A stretch of 64,000 nt of DNA from CAYFZO01 sp965223735 (GTDB lineage: Bacteria > Pseudomonadota > Gammaproteobacteria > Poriferisulfidales > Oxydemutatoraceae), in NCBI GenBank assembly GCA_965223735.1, contig OZ245010.1:1-64000 (forward strand). Direction: 5' to 3'. Position 1 is the stretch's first letter; each line of letters opens with the position of its first letter. Both the position numbers and the translations under genes were made by a program. The notes below the pieces were generated by a model that did no database searches, was not told the origin of the DNA, and was given only the letters and a program-made list of their open reading frames with translations. Of this stretch, positions 18,944-31,974 are shown in pieces.

Positions 18944-19333
18944 ATGGCTGTATCAAAAGAGGAAATTCTCGAAGCGGTTTCCAATATGTCGGTGATGGAT
19001 CTGGTCGATCTGGTCTCCGAGATGGAGGAGAAGTTCGGGGTACCCGCGGCGGCGGTGGCCGCATCGGTGGCCTTGCGCACCGGGAGCGGCGCGGGCGACG
19101 CGATAGTGGTGGAGACCGAGAAGACCGCGTTCGACATCCTGATGAGTTCTTTCGGCGGCAACAAGGTCGCCGTCATTAAAGTGGTGCGTACGATCACCGG
19201 CCTCGGCTTGAAAGAAGCCAAGGAGATGGTTGAAGGCGCACCCTCGACGGTGAAGGAAGGCGTCGCGAAAGCTGAAGCTCAGGAGTTCAAAAAGCAACTC
19301 GAAGAAGCAGGCGCGAGTGTCGAACTTAAGTAA
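18944..19333 (+). CDS. rplL: 50S ribosomal protein L7/L12
   Basis: L7/L12 is the multicopy stalk protein that recruits translational GTPases. At 129 residues it is slightly longer than usual. The N-terminal dimerisation helix pair, an Ala/Val-rich hinge (AAAVAASVALRTGSGAGDA) and the C-terminal factor-binding domain (NKVAVIKVVRTITGLGLKEAKEMVE) are all present. The hinge is less Ala/Pro-rich than in E. coli. A ribosome site (GGAG) precedes the ATG. Confidence 0.97.
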   Translation: MAVSKEEILEAVSNMSVMDLVDLVSEMEEKFGVPAAAVAASVALRTGSGAGDAIVVETEKTAFDILMSSFGGNKVAVIKVVRTITGLGLKEAKEMVEGAPSTVKEGVAKAEAQEFKKQLEEAGASVELK

Positions 19334-19443
19334 TCGGATGCGCCGTCCGGATGCGTGGCGTCGGGGTCGGCGGGCCCCGGGTTGCTGGCGTGCGTCATTT
19401 TGCCTGTCGCTGTTGAATGGGTTGCCGAACGGGGAATAACCGC

Positions 19444-23529
<4,086 letters not shown>

Positions 23530-23540
23530 AGGCGGCTGGT

Positions 23541-26500
23541 ATGAAAGACTTGATGGACTATTTCAGGCACCCGTCGCAGACCGGCGAGTTTGACTACATC
23601 GAGATCGGTCTCGCCTCGCCCGAGGATATCCGGTCGTGGTCCTACGGCGAGGTCAAGAAGCCGGAGACGATCAACTACCGCACGTTCAAGCCCGAGCGCG
23701 ACGGCCTGTTCTGCGCCAAGATCTTCGGGCCGATTAAGGATTACGAATGCCTGTGCGGCAAGTACAAGCGCCTCAAGCACCGTGGCGTGGTGTGCGAGAA
23801 GTGCGGTGTCGAAGTGACGCTGACCAAGATCCGTCGTGAGCGCATGGGGCATATTGAACTCGCGAGCCCGGTTGCGCATATCTGGTTCTTGAAGTCGTTG
23901 CCGTCGCGCATCGGGTTGTTGCTCGACATCACCCTGCGCGAGATTGAGCGCGTCCTGTATTTTGAGAGTTACGTGGTGGTGGATCCGGGCATGACCGACC
24001 TCGAAAAGGGACAGTTGCTGACCGACGAGGCGTATTACGAGGCGCTCGAACAGTATGGCGATGAATTCGTCGCGAAAATGGGCGCCGAGGCGGTGCTTGA
24101 ACTGTTGCTCTCGATTGATCTCAAAAAAGAGGCGGACAAACTGCGCACGGAGGCTAAAAAAACGAGGTCCGAAGTGAAACTCAAGAGGTTTGCGAAGCGC
24201 CTGAAACTTATTGAATCGTTCATCAACTCGAAAAACAAGCCCGAGTGGATGATCCTGAAAGTGCTACCGGTGTTGCCGCCCGACCTGCGGCCGCTGGTAC
24301 CGCTCGACGGCGGGCGTTTCGCCACCTCCGACCTGAACGACCTCTACCGCCGGGTCATCAACCGCAACAACCGCCTCAAGCGCCTGCTCGAGTTGAACGC
24401 GCCCGACATTATCGTGCGCAATGAGAAGCGGATGCTGCAGGAAGCGGTTGACGCGCTGCTCGACAATGGCCGGCGCGGGCGCGTGATCACCGGCAGCAAC
24501 AAGCGGCCGTTGAAGTCGCTCGCCGACATGATCAAGGGCAAGCAGGGGCGCTTCCGCCAAAACCTGCTCGGGAAGCGCGTCGATTATTCGGGGCGTTCGG
24601 TGATTGTGGTCGGGCCGACCTTGAAGCTGCACCAGTGCGGTTTGCCCAAGAAAATGGCGCTCGAACTGTTCAAGCCGTTCATTTTCGGCAAATTGCGTGC
24701 GCGCGACATGGCGACGACGATCAAGTCCGCGCGCAAACTGGTCGAGAAGGAAGGGCCCGAGGTCTGGGACGTGCTCGCGGAGGTGATTCGTGAGCACCCG
24801 GTGATGCTCAATCGTGCGCCGACGCTGCATCGTCTCGGCATCCAGGCGTTTGAGCCGGTGCTGGTCGAGGGCAAGGCGATCCAGTTGCACCCGTTGGTGT
24901 GCGCGGCTTTCAACGCCGATTTCGACGGCGATCAGATGGCGGTGCACGTGCCGTTATCGCTCGAAGCGCAACTCGAGGCGCGTGCGCTGATGATGTCCTC
25001 CAACAACATTTTGTCGCCGGCGAGCGGCGACCCGATCATTGTGCCGTCGCAGGACATCGTGCTCGGCCTGTATTACATGACGCGCGATAAAGTAAATGCG
25101 CGCGGCGAGGGTATGAAGTTTTCCGGCCCTGACGAGCTCGAGCGTGCTTACAGCGCGGGTGCTATCGACCTGCACGCCAAGGTCGAACTCAGGCTGACCG
25201 AGTATCACGGCGACGACGATGAAACGGGCGTCACGCGGCGCGTCGCGACGACTGTCGGGCGCGGTCTGCTGTTGAAGATTCTGCCGAAAAAACTGCCGTT
25301 TGAGCTGGTCAATCGCGTGCTCGACAAGCGCGGCGTCTCAGATCTGATCAACAAGAGTTATCGCCGCTGCGGACTCAAGGAGACCGTGGTTTTCGCCGAC
25401 CGGCTGATGTACATCGGCTTCGCTTACGCGACCAAGGGCGGCGTGTCTTTCGGCGTTGACGACATGGTCATTCCGCAGGACAAGAAGGATATCCTCCACG
25501 AGGCCGAAGAGCGCGTCAAGAAGATCGAAAGCCAGTACGCTTCCGGGTTTGTCACCGGCGGCGAGCGTTATAACAAAGTGGTGGACATTTGGTCGCACAC
25601 CAATGATCAGGTGGCGAACGCGATGATGAAGGAACTCAGTACCGAGGAGGTGACGGATCATCAGGGCGGGAAAGTGACGCAGTCGTCGTTCAACCCGATC
25701 TTCATGATGGCCGATTCAGGCGCGCGCGGTTCGGCTGCGCAGATCAGGCAGCTCGCCGGTATGCGCGGGTTGATGGCAAAGCCCGACGGGTCGATCATTG
25801 AAACGCCGATTACCGCAAACTTCCGCGAAGGCCTGAACGTGTTGCAGTATTTTATTTCGACGCACGGCGCGCGCAAGGGTCTCGCCGACACCGCGCTGAA
25901 GACCGCCAACTCGGGTTACCTGACGCGGCGTCTGGTCGATGTGACGCAAAGCATGGTCATCACCGAAGAGGATTGCGGCACCTCCGACGGCCTGGTGATG
26001 AAGCCGAACATTGAAGGCGGGGACATCGTAGAGACGTTGAAGGAGCGCGTGCTCGGGCGGGTCGTCGCCGAAGACGTGCTGATCCCCAAGAGCGGAGAGA
26101 TGCTGATGGCCACGGGCTTATTGCTCGATGAAGACATGGTGGAACAATTGGAGGAACACGGCATCGACAGGGTCAAAGTGCGTTCCCCGATCACCTGCAG
26201 GACGCGCCACGGTATCTGCTCGAAGTGCTATGGACGCGATCTCGCGCGCGGCTATATGGTGAACATCGGCGAAGCGGTTGGCGTGATCGCCGCCCAGTCC
26301 ATCGGTGAGCCCGGCACCCAGTTGACGATGCGCACTTTCCACATCGGCGGTGCGGCCAGCCGTTCGGCGGCGACCAGCAACATCACAACCAAGATCGGCG
26401 GGCACGTGCGCCTGCACAACGTGCGCCTGATCGACCGCGGGAAAGATGCTTCTGTTGTCGTGTCGCGTTCGGGCGAGATCAGCGTCGTCGATGAACACGG

Positions 26501-27812
26501 CAACGAAAAGGAGCGCTACAAGCTTCCCTACGGCACCAACCTGACCGTCGCCGACGGCGCCGAGGTTGCAGGCGGCAAACTGGTCGCCAGTTGGGACCCG
26601 CACACGCACCCGATCGTCGCTGAGACTGCCGGGATCGTGCGGCTTAACGACTTCATCGAGGGGCTGACCGTGACCCAGCAGATGGATGATGTAACCGGCC
26701 TCAGCTCATATACGGTGATCGGTTCAGTCGGCGAGCAAGTGCCGACGATCAGGTTGGTTGACAGCAAGGGCAAGGACAAGCGCGTGAGCGACCGTCCGGC
26801 GGTGTATCGTCTGGTACCGGAGACCAGCGTGATGCTGAGCGAAGGCAACAAGGTGGAGAAGGGCGACGTGATCGCGCGTGTGCCTCAGGAAACCTCAAAG
26901 ACGCGTGACATTACCGGCGGCCTGCCGCGTGTCGCCGACCTGTTTGAGGCGAGAAAGCCCAAGGATTATGCGCTGCTCGCCCGGATATCGGGCTCGGTGC
27001 GTTTTGGCAAGGAAACCAAGGGCAAGCAGCGGCTGATCATCGAGGGCGAGGGAGAAGCGCGGCCCGAATTGATCCCGAAGTGGCGGCGTATTGACGTGCT
27101 CGAAGGCGAGCACGTCGAGAAAGGCGAAGTGATCTCGGAAGGCGAGCCCAATCCGCACGACATATTGAAACTGCTCGGCATCAATGCGTTGACCGAGTAT
27201 CTGGTCAAGGAGATTCAGGACGTTTACCGCTTGCAGGGCGTGAATATCAACGACAAGCATATCGAAGTCATCGTGCGCCAGATGCTGCGCAAGGCGCAGG
27301 TCGTTGATTCCGGCGACAGCAAGTTTCTCGAAGAGGAAGTGGTTGACCGGGCGAAGGTGCTCGAGGTCAACGAGCAACTGGAAAGCGAGAAGAAGAAGCC
27401 GGTGGAGTATGAAAATCTTCTGTTGGGTGTGACCAAGGCGTCGCTGGTGACCGATTCGTTCATTTCCGCGGCTTCATTCCAGGAGACGACGCGCGTTCTG
27501 ACTGAGGCGGCCGTGACCGGTATGCGCGACGATCTGTACGGGCTGAAGGAGAATGTGATCGTCGGTCGCCTGATACCGGCGGGCACCGGGCGCATGCGCC
27601 ACGAGCATCTGAGTGAGCGGGACCTCGTGTTCCCGGACGATGCGATGTCCGGCGTCGGGGAAGAGGCTGAAGAGAAGGCTGCCGAAACGGCGGTTGTCGA
27701 GGAAGTCGCGGTGGGCGAGCACATAACAGAACCGGCAGCCGGCGACGCGGCGGGCGAGGAGATTGCGGGCGAAGAAGTTCTGGCGAAAGAGCAGGACGAA
27801 GAAAACACCTGA
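23541..27812 (+). CDS. rpoC: DNA-directed RNA polymerase subunit beta'
   Basis: Beta' (1423 aa) holds the catalytic Mg site. The N-terminal zinc ribbon (CLCGKYKRLKHRGVVCEKCG, starting near residue 70), the catalytic NADFDGDQMAVHVPL (about 459-473) and the second zinc site (CRTRHGICSKCYGRD) are intact. The acidic C-terminal tail (EEAEEKAAETAVVEEVAVGE) is variable in the family. The operon ends here: rpsL-rpsG-fusA do not follow, and a convergent hemJ begins 92 bp downstream. Confidence 0.98.
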   Translation: MKDLMDYFRHPSQTGEFDYIEIGLASPEDIRSWSYGEVKKPETINYRTFKPERDGLFCAKIFGPIKDYECLCGKYKRLKHRGVVCEKCGVEVTLTKIRRERMGHIELASPVAHIWFLKSLPSRIGLLLDITLREIERVLYFESYVVVDPGMTDLEKGQLLTDEAYYEALEQYGDEFVAKMGAEAVLELLLSIDLKKEADKLRTEAKKTRSEVKLKRFAKRLKLIESFINSKNKPEWMILKVLPVLPPDLRPLVPLDGGRFATSDLNDLYRRVINRNNRLKRLLELNAPDIIVRNEKRMLQEAVDALLDNGRRGRVITGSNKRPLKSLADMIKGKQGRFRQNLLGKRVDYSGRSVIVVGPTLKLHQCGLPKKMALELFKPFIFGKLRARDMATTIKSARKLVEKEGPEVWDVLAEVIREHPVMLNRAPTLHRLGIQAFEPVLVEGKAIQLHPLVCAAFNADFDGDQMAVHVPLSLEAQLEARALMMSSNNILSPASGDPIIVPSQDIVLGLYYMTRDKVNARGEGMKFSGPDELERAYSAGAIDLHAKVELRLTEYHGDDDETGVTRRVATTVGRGLLLKILPKKLPFELVNRVLDKRGVSDLINKSYRRCGLKETVVFADRLMYIGFAYATKGGVSFGVDDMVIPQDKKDILHEAEERVKKIESQYASGFVTGGERYNKVVDIWSHTNDQVANAMMKELSTEEVTDHQGGKVTQSSFNPIFMMADSGARGSAAQIRQLAGMRGLMAKPDGSIIETPITANFREGLNVLQYFISTHGARKGLADTALKTANSGYLTRRLVDVTQSMVITEEDCGTSDGLVMKPNIEGGDIVETLKERVLGRVVAEDVLIPKSGEMLMATGLLLDEDMVEQLEEHGIDRVKVRSPITCRTRHGICSKCYGRDLARGYMVNIGEAVGVIAAQSIGEPGTQLTMRTFHIGGAASRSAATSNITTKIGGHVRLHNVRLIDRGKDASVVVSRSGEISVVDEHGNEKERYKLPYGTNLTVADGAEVAGGKLVASWDPHTHPIVAETAGIVRLNDFIEGLTVTQQMDDVTGLSSYTVIGSVGEQVPTIRLVDSKGKDKRVSDRPAVYRLVPETSVMLSEGNKVEKGDVIARVPQETSKTRDITGGLPRVADLFEARKPKDYALLARISGSVRFGKETKGKQRLIIEGEGEARPELIPKWRRIDVLEGEHVEKGEVISEGEPNPHDILKLLGINALTEYLVKEIQDVYRLQGVNINDKHIEVIVRQMLRKAQVVDSGDSKFLEEEVVDRAKVLEVNEQLESEKKKPVEYENLLLGVTKASLVTDSFISAASFQETTRVLTEAAVTGMRDDLYGLKENVIVGRLIPAGTGRMRHEHLSERDLVFPDDAMSGVGEEAEEKAAETAVVEEVAVGEHITEPAAGDAAGEEIAGEEVLAKEQDEENT

Positions 27813-27828
27813 GTGCGCCGTTCGGCCC

Positions 27829-27908
27829 GCGATCACCCCGGCTGATCAGAGGGCTGGCGCGCGTCGGTGCCGATCACCGACCGCCCGGCGATCACCCCGG
27901 CTGATCAG
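27829..27908. repeat. 21-bp direct repeat flanking a hairpin between rpoC and hemJ
   Basis: The same 21 bases (GCGATCACCCC…CTGATCAG) occur at 27829-27849 and 27888-27908, the second copy covering the hemJ stop codon. Between them lies a perfect 7-bp hairpin, GTCGGTG-CCGAT-CACCGAC (27863-27881). The hairpin has no T run on either strand, so it is not a standard intrinsic terminator, although it lies between convergent genes where termination would be expected. Confidence 0.7.
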
Positions 27909-28336
27909 GGGGCTTTGACTACGGCGAGGATTACGATCGCGACCAGGGCCACGGTCGGCGCCTCATTGAACCAGCGGTACCAGACGTGATGATGCCGGTT
28001 GGCGCCCAGCTTGAAATCCCTGACCAATTTGCCACACCAGACGTGATAGACGATGAGTGCGGCGACCAGGGCCAATTTGACGAGCATCCACGTCTGCCCG
28101 AGGTAGGCGTCCCAGGCTGCCGTCAACATCCATATTCCGAATACGGCGGTGAGAACGGCGCCCGGCGTCATGATGCCCCAGAACAGTTTGCGTTCCATGA
28201 TCTTGAAGCGCTCGTCGCCCGCGCTGTCGGTCGTTGCGTCTATCCGGCTGTGATAGACAAACAGCCGGGGCAGGTAGAACAGCCCTGCGAACCAGGTGAC
28301 CATGAAAATGACGTGAAGTGATTTGAGCCAGAGCAT
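27905..28336 (-). CDS. hemJ: HemJ-type protoporphyrinogen IX oxidase
   Basis: HemJ oxidises protoporphyrinogen IX to protoporphyrin IX in the penultimate step of haem synthesis, at the inner membrane. The 143-residue protein opens with the characteristic LWLKSLHVIFMVTWFAGLFY, with its conserved His. It continues with FYLPRLFVYH, followed by hydrophobic segments near 52-73, 83-101 and 125-140. The closing YRWFNEAPT is also typical of the family. It is monocistronic, convergent with rpoC and divergent from argC. Confidence 0.92.
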   Translation of the reverse strand: MLWLKSLHVIFMVTWFAGLFYLPRLFVYHSRIDATTDSAGDERFKIMERKLFWGIMTPGAVLTAVFGIWMLTAAWDAYLGQTWMLVKLALVAALIVYHVWCGKLVRDFKLGANRHHHVWYRWFNEAPTVALVAIVILAVVKAP

Positions 28337-28473
28337 TGCGCGTTGTCGGGCGATGAATTAATCCCCGGAAGACCGCACCGGTGAAGGTTGCTCAATAATA
28401 CCATCCGCAAGTTTTTTTGTTAAACTGCCGCTTCTTTAATGTCAACATTCATTCTTTAACCGTACCTGAACTT

Positions 28474-29505
28474 ATGATACGCACAGCCGTTATTGGTGGC
28501 ACCGGCTACACCGGGCTTGAATTGATCCGCCTTCTGCTCGAGCATCCGCAGACGGAACTGGCGGCGGTGTGCTCGCGCAACGAGGCCGGACGTGCCCTGT
28601 CCGAGGTCTTTCCGAACTTCGAGGGCAAGAGCGACCTGCGTTTTGAGGCCGAACTCGACTCCGCCGATGGTCTCGACGTCGTGTTTTTCGCGACGCCCAA
28701 CGGCGTTGCGATGAGGCAGACGCCCGCGCTGTTGCAAAACGGGCGCGTCAGGATCATAGATCTCGCCGCCGATTTCAGGCTGTCCGACCCTGCGGTTTGG
28801 GAGACATGGTACAAGGAGCCTCATGCGTGTCCGCAACTGCTCGGCGAAGCCGTTTACGGTTTGCCCGAGATCTACCGCGAAGACATTGCCGGTGCGCGCC
28901 TGATCGCAAACCCCGGTTGTTATCCGACCTCGGTGTTGCTCGGGTTTTATCCTTTGCTCAAGAGCGGTGAAGCTGCCTGCGACTGCCTGATCGCCGATGC
29001 AAAGTCGGGCGTCAGCGGCGCCGGGCGGCGCGCCGACGTCGGTCTCGCCGCTGCCGAGATCGACGGCAACTTCAAGGCGTATAAAGTGTCGGCGCACCGG
29101 CATTTTCCGGAGATCGAGGCGCATCTCGCGCGCGCCGCGGGCAAAAGCGTCGGGCTGAGCTTCACGCCGCACCTGCTGCCGGTCGTCAGGGGCATTTATT
29201 CGACGCTTTATTGCAGAACCGCATTGTCCCGGGCGCAGATACAGGCGTTATTTGAGAGCGCATACGCCGAAGAGCCTTTCGTAACAGTGCTGAAAGCTGG
29301 GTCGCATCCCGAAATACGCGCGGTGCGCGGCGTCAATAACTGCCATATCGCGGTGCACAAGCCGCAGGGGTCGGAATTTGCAAAAGTGCTGGTGGTTATT
29401 GACAACCTGATCAAGGGCGCGGCCGGTCAGGCTGTGCAGAACATGAACATCCTGTTCAACCTTGACGAAACCACCGGGCTCGCCGCCGTCGCTTCCTTGC
29501 CGTGA
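28474..29505 (+). CDS. argC: N-acetyl-gamma-glutamyl-phosphate reductase
   Basis: ArgC reduces N-acetylglutamyl phosphate to the semialdehyde with NADPH, the third step of arginine synthesis. The 343-residue protein has the Rossmann motif GGTGYTGLELIRLL at the N-terminus and the catalytic Cys in NPGCYPTSVLLGF near residue 148. The ATG at 28474 (MIRTAVIGGTG) is chosen because the frame upstream adds 19 residues not expected in the family. The next gene starts with an overlapping GTGA, which suggests an operon. Confidence 0.96.
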   Translation: MIRTAVIGGTGYTGLELIRLLLEHPQTELAAVCSRNEAGRALSEVFPNFEGKSDLRFEAELDSADGLDVVFFATPNGVAMRQTPALLQNGRVRIIDLAADFRLSDPAVWETWYKEPHACPQLLGEAVYGLPEIYREDIAGARLIANPGCYPTSVLLGFYPLLKSGEAACDCLIADAKSGVSGAGRRADVGLAAAEIDGNFKAYKVSAHRHFPEIEAHLARAAGKSVGLSFTPHLLPVVRGIYSTLYCRTALSRAQIQALFESAYAEEPFVTVLKAGSHPEIRAVRGVNNCHIAVHKPQGSEFAKVLVVIDNLIKGAAGQAVQNMNILFNLDETTGLAAVASLP

Positions 29506-30245
29506 AACAGCTTGCGGATAAGGTTGGGAGGCTTGGCTTCCGGATCTCCGCCTGGTCGAGTCTCTTTTGGTTTTATGCCCGCTCGGGCAGGTTGTTTGCG
29601 TTCGTGCTGTCGCTGTTGGGTGCGGCGTTGTTCGCGGCGGCTTTTTTCACCGGCGGCTACTACTACTCCCAGCGCGATTTTGATCGACTGATGGCGGGTT
29701 TTGACCAAGTGAGCCAGCGCTACAACCTGCCTTCCGATGGCATAACCTGGGCGGCGCGGTTTTCGGCGGTGCGACGCCATGTCGAAGTCGCCGACAAGGC
29801 GGTCGAGGAGATGAAGCAGTACCTGTATCAGAGAGATCAGGAGATCAAGGAGCTCGAGGAGCATCTGTATTTTTACCGCACGGTGATCGCGCCGGAAGAC
29901 GAGAAGAAGGACCTCGCGATCTTTTCGGTGAGCCTGCAATCTGCTCCAGGTGAGCGTGCCTATCTGCTCGAGGTGGTGTTGCGCAACCACCACAGCAAGA
30001 AAGGGATAGTGAAAGGGCGCGTCAAAGTTCTGGTCGAAGGCAGAGCCGGGTCGCGGGGGACGATGTTGGTCCGCGACGATCTGATCGAGGAAGAGATCAA
30101 GTTCTCGTTCCGGTATTTTCAGCGCGTTAGGGGGACCCTGCGATTGCCCGAAGGTTTTGGGCCGAGCCGCCTGAGCGTTGTGGCGGACTCCAACAAATTC
30201 AAGAGCGTCAAGGAAACTTACACTTGGAGCGATCTGAGGCGGTGA
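29502..30245 (+). CDS. Membrane-anchored DUF6776-like protein of unknown function
   Basis: The 247-residue protein has one transmembrane helix at about residues 32-52 (FVLSLLGAALFAAAFFTGGY). A probable coiled coil follows near 90-125 (VEEMKQYLYQRDQEIKELEEH), then a beta-rich domain with LAIFSVSLQSAPGERAYLLE and RVRGTLRLPEGFGPSRLSVV. Its length, topology and position between argC and erpA match proteins annotated DUF6776 in Pseudomonas-like genomes, from memory. The C-terminal part is probably periplasmic. It starts with GTG overlapping the argC stop by 4 bp. The function is not known. Confidence 0.75.
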   Translation: MKQLADKVGRLGFRISAWSSLFWFYARSGRLFAFVLSLLGAALFAAAFFTGGYYYSQRDFDRLMAGFDQVSQRYNLPSDGITWAARFSAVRRHVEVADKAVEEMKQYLYQRDQEIKELEEHLYFYRTVIAPEDEKKDLAIFSVSLQSAPGERAYLLEVVLRNHHSKKGIVKGRVKVLVEGRAGSRGTMLVRDDLIEEEIKFSFRYFQRVRGTLRLPEGFGPSRLSVVADSNKFKSVKETYTWSDLRR

Positions 30246-30323
30246 CGATCGGGAAAGGTCGGCGCCAGGGGGTTTTAACCTGTTGAAATACAGCCGGTTA
30301 TTTTTCTCAAAGCGAACAAGCGA

Positions 30324-30340
30324 ACAGTTGTTTATACTGT
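30324..30340. promoter_or_regulatory. Candidate operator upstream of erpA
   Basis: An inverted repeat ACAGT-TGTTTAT-ACTGT lies about 50 bp before the erpA start in an AT-rich stretch that is likely to hold the promoter. It is a short palindrome of the size bound by dimeric repressors, but it does not match a consensus I can name with confidence. Confidence 0.35.
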
Positions 30341-30388
30341 GCAGTTATTCGGTTAAGAATAAAAACCCGATTGTAGAGGAACGACATA

Positions 30389-30772
30389 ATGAGTGCATCA
30401 CCCCAAACATCGCCGGAGGCGTCGCCGACAACCGGCGCGCCGCCCGCGCCGCTGGTTTTTACGGATTCCGCCGCGGCCAAGGTCAAGGCGCTGATCGAAG
30501 AAGAGAAAAACGACAGCCTTAAACTGCGCGTGTTCGTCAGCGGCGGCGGTTGTTCCGGATTTCAGTACGGCTTTACCTTCGACGAGAACAAGCAGGAGGG
30601 CGACACCCGAATAGAAAAGGGCGGCGTTACCCTGCTGGTGGATCCGATGAGTTTTCAGTACCTGGTCGGCGCTGAAATAGACTACACCGAAGGGCTCGAA
30701 GGCGCGCAGTTCGTGATCCGTAATCCGAACGCCACGACCACTTGCGGTTGCGGTTCTTCCTTTTCCCCCTGA
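30389..30772 (+). CDS. erpA: Iron-sulfur cluster insertion protein ErpA
   Basis: ErpA is an A-type carrier that passes Fe-S clusters to apoproteins, including isoprenoid-synthesis enzymes. The 127-residue protein carries the three conserved cysteines in GGGCSGFQYGF and TCGCGSSF. The first 22 residues are a Ser/Thr/Pro/Ala-rich extension longer than in E. coli. A good ribosome site (GAGGA) precedes the ATG. Its neighbours argC, anmK and tyrS are the usual ones for this gene in Pseudomonas-like genomes, although the bactofilin gene often found there is missing. Confidence 0.95.
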   Translation: MSASPQTSPEASPTTGAPPAPLVFTDSAAAKVKALIEEEKNDSLKLRVFVSGGGCSGFQYGFTFDENKQEGDTRIEKGGVTLLVDPMSFQYLVGAEIDYTEGLEGAQFVIRNPNATTTCGCGSSFSP

Positions 30773-30850
30773 TCGACTGATCGACAAGGCCGCGCACTGA
30801 GATTTTTCCGGGGCATCCCCCCTGAAGCGACACGGCCCGCAGGCGTTGCG

Positions 30851-31957
30851 CTATTTTCTGTAGATCGCGCCGAGAACGGCGGGTTTTCGTGCCCCGGTGA
30901 CCGGGCGCAAGTCGGTTGCTTCGCCGCGAAGGCGCTGCTGCGCAAGATACGCGAAGCCCGCCGCCTCGACCCAATCCGGCGACAGCGCCGCCGTGTGCGT
31001 GTCCGCAACGGGCATTTTGAGCATGGTTTGCAGGCGTTCCATCAGGTAGCCGTTGTGCGCGCCGCCGCCGCAGATCAGCACGCGCGCAGGTGTCGGCAAA
31101 TGCGCGTTCACGGCGTCGGCGATGCAGCGCGCGCTCAGTTCGACCAAGCTTGCCTGCACGTCCTCCGGACTGATCGCGCCGCTTTGTGCGATTTTTTGTT
31201 CGAGCCACGCAATGTTGAAGTCGGTTGCGCAGGCGCTTTTCGGAGGTGTCTGCCTGAAAAACGGGTCGTCGAGCATCCGCGTGAGCAGCGGTTCGCTGTA
31301 CGCGCCCGATCGTGCCCACGCGCCGTCGCGGTCGTATGCCTGATTGCGACACCGCCGAACCCACAAGTCAAGCAGGATATTGCCGGGGCCGCAGTCAAAA
31401 CCGCTGTAACCGCCGTCGCTTTCAAGCCGGGTGATGTTTGAGACGCCGCCGATATTGACGACGGTGCGGTTCTCTCCGGTTCGGCCGAAGAAAGCCCGGT
31501 GAAAGGCTGGCGCGAGCGGTGCACCCTGACCGCCGAGTGCGAGGTCGGACCGGCGAAAATCCGAGACGGTGACGCAGCCGGTGCGTGCGGCGACGACGTT
31601 CGGGTCGCCGATCTGCAGAGTCAATGGAGGTTCGGCGCAGGGGCGGTGCAGCACGGTCTGCCCGTGCAGGCCGACGGCGCGGACGGTTTCACCGCCGAGG
31701 TCTTTTTCAATCAGCCGCGCGACGGCGTCGGCAAAAAGCTCCCCGAGCGCCTTGTGCTCCGCCGCCGCCTCTTGCAACGTCGTTGCGTTGCGTTCCTGAA
31801 GCCGGCGGATGCTTTCGCGAAGGCCCTGCGGCATCGCCTCACTCCTGCACGCGAGCAGTTCGACGCGGATTTCAGGCCGCGGCGAAAACCGCACCGCGGC
31901 GACGTCGAGAGCATCCATGCTGGTGCCGGACAGCGCACCGATGTACACGCTTTTCAT
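30851..31957 (-). CDS. anmK: Anhydro-N-acetylmuramic acid kinase
   Basis: AnmK phosphorylates and opens 1,6-anhydro-MurNAc from recycled peptidoglycan, giving MurNAc-6-phosphate. The sequence shows GTSMDALDVAAVRF at the N-terminus, VGLHGQTVLHRP, NIGGVSNITR and DCGPGNILLD, the ATP- and sugar-binding motifs of the family. The ATG at 31957 (MKSVYIGALSGTSMD) gives 368 residues; a GTG three codons upstream is possible. It lies 17 bp after the M23 endopeptidase gene on the same strand, so the two cell-wall genes are likely co-transcribed. Confidence 0.95.
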   Translation of the reverse strand: MKSVYIGALSGTSMDALDVAAVRFSPRPEIRVELLACRSEAMPQGLRESIRRLQERNATTLQEAAAEHKALGELFADAVARLIEKDLGGETVRAVGLHGQTVLHRPCAEPPLTLQIGDPNVVAARTGCVTVSDFRRSDLALGGQGAPLAPAFHRAFFGRTGENRTVVNIGGVSNITRLESDGGYSGFDCGPGNILLDLWVRRCRNQAYDRDGAWARSGAYSEPLLTRMLDDPFFRQTPPKSACATDFNIAWLEQKIAQSGAISPEDVQASLVELSARCIADAVNAHLPTPARVLICGGGAHNGYLMERLQTMLKMPVADTHTAALSPDWVEAAGFAYLAQQRLRGEATDLRPVTGARKPAVLGAIYRK

Positions 31958-31974
31958 CGCACGCACGGGTGACG

